Positions 5,314-9,531 of a stretch of DNA of 9,531 bases are shown here, piece after piece. The DNA is taken from positions 1 through 9,531 of the forward strand of contig JAEYVW010000153.1 of the NCBI GenBank assembly GCA_023429365.1, written 5' to 3'. The DNA is from Bacteroidota bacterium (lineage in GTDB: Bacteria > Bacteroidota > Bacteroidia > Chitinophagales > Chitinophagaceae). Both the position numbers and the translations under genes were made by a program. Under the pieces are notes generated by a model. That model was given only the letters and a program-made list of their open reading frames with translations. It was not told where the DNA came from and searched no databases. Numbering within the stretch: position 1 is the stretch's first letter; each line of letters starts with the position of its first letter.

Positions 5314-6702
5314 ATGAAACACCTTCCCGCGATAATCAGCCTCACAGTTTCTATGCTGTTGTTTGGCTCATTGAAGAATACCGCATCGGCGCAAAGAGTG
5401 GGTGTGAGTATTTCTTACCAGACTTTTTATGATGAACTGAGTCCCCATGGACGCTGGATCGACTACCCTGAATACGGGTACGTTTGGGCGCCAAACCTGG
5501 GTCCCGATTTTCAACCTTACAGCACGGGTGGGCACTGGGTGTGGTCGGATGAATATGAATGGATGTGGGTCTCGAATTATTCCTGGGGCTGGGCACCATT
5601 TCACTACGGTCGTTGGTTTCATGATCCTTTTTACGGCTGGATGTGGGTACCTGGGTATGAGTGGTCCCCAGCATGGGTAACCTGGAGAACCGGTGGTGAT
5701 TATTATGGCTGGGCGCCGATAAGACCTGGTATAAATATCAGTATAGGCTTTGGCAGTTACTATCCGCCATCCAACTACTGGTGTTTTGCGCCCCGACGCT
5801 ATATTTCTTCAAGGAATATTAATAACTACTATATTGACAGGAGCCGCAATACCACGATCATTAACAATACTACCATCATCAACAATTACGGCAACAGGAA
5901 CAATGTTTTCGTAAATGGTCCGCGCCGCAACGACGCAGAACGTTATGCGGGTAGCATCAGGCCGGTAAGGTTTAGAGAAACAGACAGACCAGGCGGAAGA
6001 AATTTTCGTAATAACCAGGTGAGTGTATACCGGCCGCAGGTTCAACGTGAAAGCAACCGTGATATCGCTCCGAGGAATTTTGACAGGTATGACAGGAATG
6101 ATCGCAACAATGGACAAGTCAACAGACGAAACGTATTCGACAGGGGGCAGGATCGCCAGGAAAATACAAGACGCGATGTGATAAGGCCACAGGTTGAGAA
6201 TCGTCAAAACGAAAGCGATCCGCGGATCAACCGGAGGAATGTGTTCGACAGGAGTAATAGTGACCGCCCGTCGAATAACTCAACAAGGGAATCGAGAAGA
6301 GTGAACAGGCGGGTATCACCGCAGGCTGAGAATGAAAATCCCAATAACAGGAGAAATGTGTTTGACAGGGGACAGAACAGGCGGACGAACGATGAACCTG
6401 CTGCAACAAGTCCTCGTCGGGTACAACCTCCCAACAATAGCAATCGTCGGGATGCTGATATGCAAAGACAGGAGCGTAGCAACCGCCCAGAGCGACGTAA
6501 TGTATTTGACAGAAGTAATAGCGGGTCTAACACTCCGGCACGCCAGCAAAGGGAGATAAGGCAGGAGAGCCGGCCGCAAAGACAAATTGAGCGTCAGTCG
6601 CAGCCGCAACGCAGAATTGAATCTCGAAGCAACGATAACAGGAGCCAGGGTCAAAGACCCAATGGCAATAGTGGTCGCCGCTCAGAAAGGCGCGGTGGTT
6701 AA
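5314..6702 (+). CDS. Secreted DUF6600/YXWGXW-type protein with Arg/Asn-rich repeat tail
   Basis: The ATG at 5314 is preferred over an in-frame TTG at 5290 because it places a normal signal peptide at the N-terminus: MKHLPAII, a hydrophobic core, then TASAQ, with likely cleavage near residue 26. The product has 462 residues. Residues 38-150 are extremely rich in W, Y, G and P, with repeated units such as HGRWIDYPEYGYVWAP, GWAPFHYGRW and YGWMWVPGYEW, as in Bacteroidota DUF6600/YXWGXW proteins of unknown function in the envelope. A short Asn/Ile stretch (NTTIINNTTIINNYGN, about 179-194) follows. From about 200 to the end the protein is disordered and strongly basic, dominated by R, N, Q, S and D. 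It contains four exact RRNVFDR motifs (271-277, 307-313, 346-352, 394-400). The tail could bind a polyanion such as nucleic acid or acidic polysaccharide; that is inference. Two terminator-like hairpins follow the stop. Confidence 0.86.
   Translation: MKHLPAIISLTVSMLLFGSLKNTASAQRVGVSISYQTFYDELSPHGRWIDYPEYGYVWAPNLGPDFQPYSTGGHWVWSDEYEWMWVSNYSWGWAPFHYGRWFHDPFYGWMWVPGYEWSPAWVTWRTGGDYYGWAPIRPGINISIGFGSYYPPSNYWCFAPRRYISSRNINNYYIDRSRNTTIINNTTIINNYGNRNNVFVNGPRRNDAERYAGSIRPVRFRETDRPGGRNFRNNQVSVYRPQVQRESNRDIAPRNFDRYDRNDRNNGQVNRRNVFDRGQDRQENTRRDVIRPQVENRQNESDPRINRRNVFDRSNSDRPSNNSTRESRRVNRRVSPQAENENPNNRRNVFDRGQNRRTNDEPAATSPRRVQPPNNSNRRDADMQRQERSNRPERRNVFDRSNSGSNTPARQQREIRQESRPQRQIERQSQPQRRIESRSNDNRSQGQRPNGNSGRRSERRGG
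6124..6513 (+). repeat. Four RRNVFDR peptide repeats within the DUF6600-type gene
   Basis: The seven-residue motif RRNVFDR starts at 6124, 6232, 6349 and 6493, spaced 108, 117 and 144 bp. The residues after it alternate: GQ, SNS, GQ, SNS. Three different arginine codons (AGA, AGG and CGN) and both codons for N (AAC/AAT) and F (TTC/TTT) and two for V (GTA/GTG) are used across copies, so the peptide is kept while the DNA has drifted. The linkers between copies are unrelated low-complexity sequence. Confidence 0.85.
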
Positions 6703-6703
6703 T

Positions 6704-6721
6704 AAAGTGAGATATCACTTT
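6704..6721 (+). terminator. First hairpin after the DUF6600-type gene
   Basis: AAAGTGA (6704-6710) and TCACTTT (6715-6721) form a perfect 7-bp stem around a GATA loop, followed by more T (to 6723). It starts one base after the stop codon at 6700-6702. The stem is AT-rich, so it is a weak terminator at best, but it may protect the 3' end or act together with the stronger hairpin downstream. Confidence 0.5.
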
Positions 6722-6747
6722 TTATTAAAGAGTACAATAACATATTC

Positions 6748-6786
6748 AAATCCGGTCTGCAGAACACACTGCAGACCGGATTTTTT
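6748..6786 (+). terminator. Strong intrinsic terminator
   Basis: TCCGGTCTGCAG (6751-6762) pairs perfectly with CTGCAGACCGGA (6769-6780) across an AACACA loop. The stem extends by AAA/TTT to 15 bp, and six T residues follow (6781-6786). This is a textbook rho-independent terminator. It separates the DUF6600-type gene from the ABC exporter, so the exporter needs its own promoter in 6787-6865. Confidence 0.93.
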
Positions 6787-6865
6787 ATTTCAAACTTTTG
6801 ATGTTTGTTGTCGAATCTGGCTCTTTCCTTCATGTTTAATATCTTAGCCACTTAATCCCTGCGTA

Positions 6866-8620
6866 TTGAAAATACTATGGACTTATCTTAAACCCCATCG
6901 GGGACTGATCATACTTTCTTTGTCGCTGGCGGGACTGGCGCAACTTCTTACGCTTATTGATCCCATCATCTTTGGTAAGATCATCGATGACTATGCCACC
7001 AATCCTGGTGATAAAACCGAGAAGGAGCTGGTGAGCGGCGTTACTTTCTGGCTACTGGTGGCAGTAGGCATTGCTCTTGCAGCCCGTCTTTGTAAAACAC
7101 TGCAGGACTACGTTATGCGACTGGTGGTCCAGAAGTTTGGTATGCAGATATTCAATGACGGGTTAAAACAGACCCTTCGGCTTTCCTTTGAGGAATTTGA
7201 AGGGCAGCGCAGTGGTGAGACACTTTCGGTTTTGCAAAAAGTGAGGACGGATACTGAAAGGTTTATCAATTCATTTATCAATATCCTTTTTTCTTCGATC
7301 ATTGGTATGGGGTTTCTTATATGGTATGCCATAACAAAGCACTGGCTTTTGATCCCGGTCTTTCTCATTGGCGTGATTGTACTGGGTGGCTTGACAGGTT
7401 TGCTTAGTAAAAAGATAAAAACGCTGCAGCGTTCCATCAACAGGGAAACCAACCAGATGTCGGGTGCCATTACCGAATCTTTAAGAAATATTGAACTCGT
7501 GAAAAGTCTTGGGCTCACTTATCCCGAGATCAGGCGTTTGCGGGAGCAAACAAAGAAGATCTTTGATTTGGAAATGATGAAAGTGAAAAAAGTGAGGACG
7601 CTTTCTTTTTTACAAAGTTCGGCACTGACTGTACTCCGTCAATCAATACTCTATATTTTATTATGGCTGATTTTCAGGGATGTGCTTTCTACCGGTGAAC
7701 TAATTAGTATGCAATTCATTTCCACTACCATCTTTGGACCGTTGCAAGACCTGGGGAATATTATTTTGTCATACCGGGAAGCGGAAGCGTCTCTGCGCAA
7801 TTTTGATAAGTTAATGAAACAACCGATAGAAACCCGGCCTGAAGAGCCTGTTGAACTCGGGCTGCTGGAAACCCTCCGCTTTGATAATGTAGTGTTTCGT
7901 CATAAGACTGCCAATCACAATGCGATCGACAATATTTCCTTTAGTGTAAAGAACGGTGAAACAATTGCATTTGTAGGACCGTCGGGATCTGGTAAATCAA
8001 CTCTGGTGAAATTGCTGGTAGGTTTATATCGACCTGTAAGCGGATCCATCTCTATCAATAATATTCCGGCAACAGATATCCGGTATAATGAATTGCGCCG
8101 GCAAATCGGGTTTGTGACGCAGGATACGCAACTATTTTTCGGGACGATTAGGGACAATCTGTTGTTTGTAAAATCTTCGGCTACCGATGAAGAAATGCTT
8201 GATGCGCTTCATAAAGCATCCTGCGACGGCTTGTTGGCCCGTTCGGGCAGGGGCCTGGATACAATGCTGGGAGAAAGCGGATTAAAATTATCGGGCGGAG
8301 AGCGACAAAGGATCGCCATTGCCCGCGCATTATTAAGAAACCCAGGCCTCATGATTTTTGATGAAGCGACATCAGCGCTCGACTCACTCACCGAAGAGGC
8401 CATCACAGAAACGATTAAGGATATTTCAACCCGACATGATCCAATCGTGATCATGATCGCGCACCGGCTTTCGACGATCATGCATGCCGATGTGATTTAT
8501 GTATTGGAAAAAGGTAACATCGCGGAGGCGGGAACACATAGCGAATTAGTAGAAAAGCGTGGTTTGTATTATGCCATGTGGCGCCAGCAGATTGGGGAAA
8601 GGAGGGATGTGCAGGTTTGA
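6866..8620 (+). CDS. Type I ABC exporter, fused membrane and ATPase domains
   Basis: This 584-residue half-transporter belongs to the MsbA/LmrA-like exporter class and would work as a homodimer in the inner membrane. Six membrane helices can be placed at about 13-36, 57-75, 137-155, 160-180, 250-270 and 278-300. The ATPase domain begins near 337 and shows Walker A GPSGSGKS (371-378), Q-loop Q419, signature LSGGE (475-479), Walker B LMIFDE (495-500), D-loop SALD (503-506) and H-loop H533, so it is catalytically complete. The cargo cannot be told from sequence; lipids, peptides or drugs are all usual for the class. The start is a TTG at 6866: the frame is closed at 6845-6847 and no ATG or GTG lies between, and starting here gives the normal MKILWTYLKPHRG opening. 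A TATCTTAG at 6840-6847 resembles a -7 element. There is no partner gene next to it. Confidence 0.93.
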   Translation: MKILWTYLKPHRGLIILSLSLAGLAQLLTLIDPIIFGKIIDDYATNPGDKTEKELVSGVTFWLLVAVGIALAARLCKTLQDYVMRLVVQKFGMQIFNDGLKQTLRLSFEEFEGQRSGETLSVLQKVRTDTERFINSFINILFSSIIGMGFLIWYAITKHWLLIPVFLIGVIVLGGLTGLLSKKIKTLQRSINRETNQMSGAITESLRNIELVKSLGLTYPEIRRLREQTKKIFDLEMMKVKKVRTLSFLQSSALTVLRQSILYILLWLIFRDVLSTGELISMQFISTTIFGPLQDLGNIILSYREAEASLRNFDKLMKQPIETRPEEPVELGLLETLRFDNVVFRHKTANHNAIDNISFSVKNGETIAFVGPSGSGKSTLVKLLVGLYRPVSGSISINNIPATDIRYNELRRQIGFVTQDTQLFFGTIRDNLLFVKSSATDEEMLDALHKASCDGLLARSGRGLDTMLGESGLKLSGGERQRIAIARALLRNPGLMIFDEATSALDSLTEEAITETIKDISTRHDPIVIMIAHRLSTIMHADVIYVLEKGNIAEAGTHSELVEKRGLYYAMWRQQIGERRDVQV

Positions 8621-8706
8621 ATGAGGAAGGTTGAGGGATAGATTAAGATAAAGCAATTAAGGGTTAATCTGGGCACAATATTTTTCCGGTGGGGCTTTAA
8701 TTGATA

Positions 8707-8791
8707 TCAGACACTTAAAGTATCTGACATCTAGTAGCTCTAAATCTTAAGAAGACAATGGGTAAAAAACTTATTTTTTCGTTTTTTTATC
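8707..8791. repeat. Tandem structured element, copy A
   Basis: The unit opens with a 21-bp dyad: left arm TCAGACACTT (8707-8716), centre A, right arm AAGTATCTGA (8718-8727), with one mismatch between the arms. It continues with CATCTAGTA, a diverged middle, AGACAATGGGTAAAAAAC and a poly-T arm GTTTTTTTATC. The last part folds as AAAAAAC/GTTTTTT around a 10-base loop. Copy B starts 107 bp later. Confidence 0.8.
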
Positions 8792-8813
8792 CGGCTTCTG
8801 GTTTCACGCCCCT

Positions 8814-8899
8814 TCAGATACTTAAAGCTTCTGACATCTAGTAACCCAAATCCTGCAGAAAACAATGGGTAAAAAACGGGATTACAACGTTTTTTTATC
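8814..8899. repeat. Tandem structured element, copy B
   Basis: This copy is clearly homologous to copy A but has diverged. The dyad arms are TCAGATACTT (8814-8823) and AAGCTTCTGA (8825-8834), with two mismatches. CATCTAGTA, ACAATGGGTAAAAAAC and CGTTTTTTTATC are retained. The hairpin here is AAAAAACG/CGTTTTTT around GGATTACAA. The left arm of this copy is exactly complementary to the right arm of copy A. Confidence 0.8.
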
Positions 8900-9082
8900 A
8901 TTTTGCCCAACTGCCTAATACTTATCTTTCATCATTTGCCACAAAAATTCTATTTAACCAAGGCAACAAAATAAATCTGTTGATCAATGTATTGCATCCC
9001 AGATTTCAACAAGTCCATCTTTTATCTTTATACAAATAAAAATCGGCCGCTTATTTGCTAAATAATGGTAGCAATACTTTGT

Positions 9083-9531
9083 ATGAAGCAATTAACCATT
9101 CTATTTACGCTCGCGTCGTTCCTCGTCGCATGCAATAACGCGACAGAGCCGGAAACGAAGAATGAGACCGCCGGCGCTGACTCCTTCCCACCCGCGACAC
9201 ACAATATACCAGCCACCCCGAAAGACACCGTGCCACAGAATATCCAGATCGACAGCGTTATTCATCTTTCTTTTGCACCTGGCACCCATTCAGTCAGCGT
9301 TAAAGGACATCTGGACAAACGGGGCGACCCTGTCATTTGCATGTTACCAATTGTTGGTGGTAAGAACCTGACGGCTTCGGTGGTGCCGGAAAATAAAAAT
9401 GCAACGATACGTTTTAGCCATATCTATTTGCCTGACGGTACATCAGATGGGCCCTTCGGTCCGACACTAAAGTATAAGCTTCAGCAACAAGGGCTTTACA
9501 AACTTTATATTAATGCAAATAAAATGGCCGG
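9083..9531 (+). CDS. Lipoprotein, 3' end beyond window
   Basis: The frame opens at ATG 9083 and stays open for 149 codons to the edge. The N-terminus MKQLTILFTLASFLVAC is a lipoprotein signal with lipobox LVAC; C17 would be lipidated and followed by NNATEPETKN. A Pro/Thr-rich linker to about residue 50 would tether a folded domain. From about residue 54 (IDSVIHLSFAPGTHSVSVKG) the sequence looks like a beta-sandwich: an FAPGT-x-VKG strand pair, then PDGTSDGPFGPTLKYKL and GLYKLYINANKMAG. This pattern recalls the PliI/PliG lysozyme-inhibitor and PPC-like beta-sandwich domains found in many periplasmic and surface proteins. That resemblance is from memory of motif layout and is tentative. The domain is incomplete here. 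It probably sits in the outer or inner membrane facing the periplasm. No Shine-Dalgarno sequence precedes it. Confidence 0.82.
   Translation, partial: MKQLTILFTLASFLVACNNATEPETKNETAGADSFPPATHNIPATPKDTVPQNIQIDSVIHLSFAPGTHSVSVKGHLDKRGDPVICMLPIVGGKNLTASVVPENKNATIRFSHIYLPDGTSDGPFGPTLKYKLQQQGLYKLYINANKMA

Larger units (their letters stand above)
8621..9082. other. 462-bp gene-free region with a tandem structured element
   Basis: No credible protein-coding frame is visible. An AGATTAA/TTAATCT inverted repeat with a 17-base loop (8640-8646, 8664-8670) lies just after the exporter but has no T-run, so it is a poor terminator. The main content is two tandem copies of a structured repeat (8707-8791 and 8814-8899). 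Right of these the DNA is AT-rich. Imperfect -7-like elements TATCTTTC (8923-8930, with TTTG at 8902-8905) and TATCTTTA (9023-9030) are possible promoters for the lipoprotein at 9083. Confidence 0.6.

Noticed and set aside
6748..6786. Insertion-sequence terminal inverted repeat
   Set aside because: The arms are six bases apart with a following T-run, and no transposase is present; it is an intrinsic terminator.
8758..8841. Mini-ORF starting ATGGGTAAAAAA in copy A, with a second one (8865-8918) in copy B, both beginning MGKK
   Set aside because: The shared start is explained by duplication of the whole element. The two peptides differ completely after four residues and end at different lengths (27 and 17 residues), so there is no sign of selection on a protein.
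9075..9081. TACTTTG with TTTG 17 bp upstream (9054-9057) as promoter of the lipoprotein gene
   Set aside because: It is one base short of TAnnTTTG and ends one base before the ATG, which would place transcription start inside the start codon.
9101..9289. Minus-strand open frame of 62 codons opposite the lipoprotein
   Set aside because: It is antisense to a gene with a clear lipobox signal peptide and has no recognisable features.

Overview
The window looks like chromosomal DNA of a Bacteroidota species, most likely a member of the Chitinophagaceae or a near relative. The reasons are an ECF-type sigma factor followed directly by a FecR-type anti-sigma gene, little or no Shine-Dalgarno signal at most starts, a TAnnTTTG-type -7 element, a secreted DUF6600/YXWGXW-type protein, and protein sequences of a familiar Bacteroidota style. 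This placement is inference from family resemblance, as no 16S or marker gene is present.

Layout, left to right. Positions 1-639 (minus strand) carry the first 35 codons of a FecR-like anti-sigma factor, cut by the window edge, and its upstream partner, a diverged ECF sigma factor. A 332-bp gene-free gap (640-971) follows and holds three short imperfect repeats about 34 bp apart, upstream of the sigma gene. Next, 972-2861 (minus) is a Uup-type ABC-F ATPase, transcribed divergently from a small unrecognised gene (2951-3511, plus). That gene converges, with a 4-bp gap, on a tail-anchored J-domain protein (3516-4175, minus). A dienelactone-hydrolase-family protein with an N-terminal export-type segment (4291-5142, minus) comes next. 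It is divergent from a secreted W/Y/G-rich protein with a long Arg/Asn-rich disordered tail (5314-6702, plus). Two hairpins close that gene, the second a textbook intrinsic terminator. A single-polypeptide type I ABC exporter (6866-8620, plus) is followed by a 462-bp gene-free stretch containing two diverged tandem copies of a structured element of about 107 bp. The window ends inside a lipoprotein gene (9083 onward, plus).

Functionally this is mostly a set of independent housekeeping and envelope genes, not one operon. The only clear functional pair is sigma plus FecR, which in Bacteroidota usually controls an adjacent TonB-dependent outer-membrane uptake locus; that locus would lie left of the window. 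I see no insertion sequence, CRISPR array, rRNA, tRNA or phage gene. The parts that ordinary annotation does not explain are the tandem structured element at 8707-8899, the four conserved RRNVFDR motifs in the DUF6600-type protein, the repeats upstream of the sigma gene, and the degenerate sigma factor itself.
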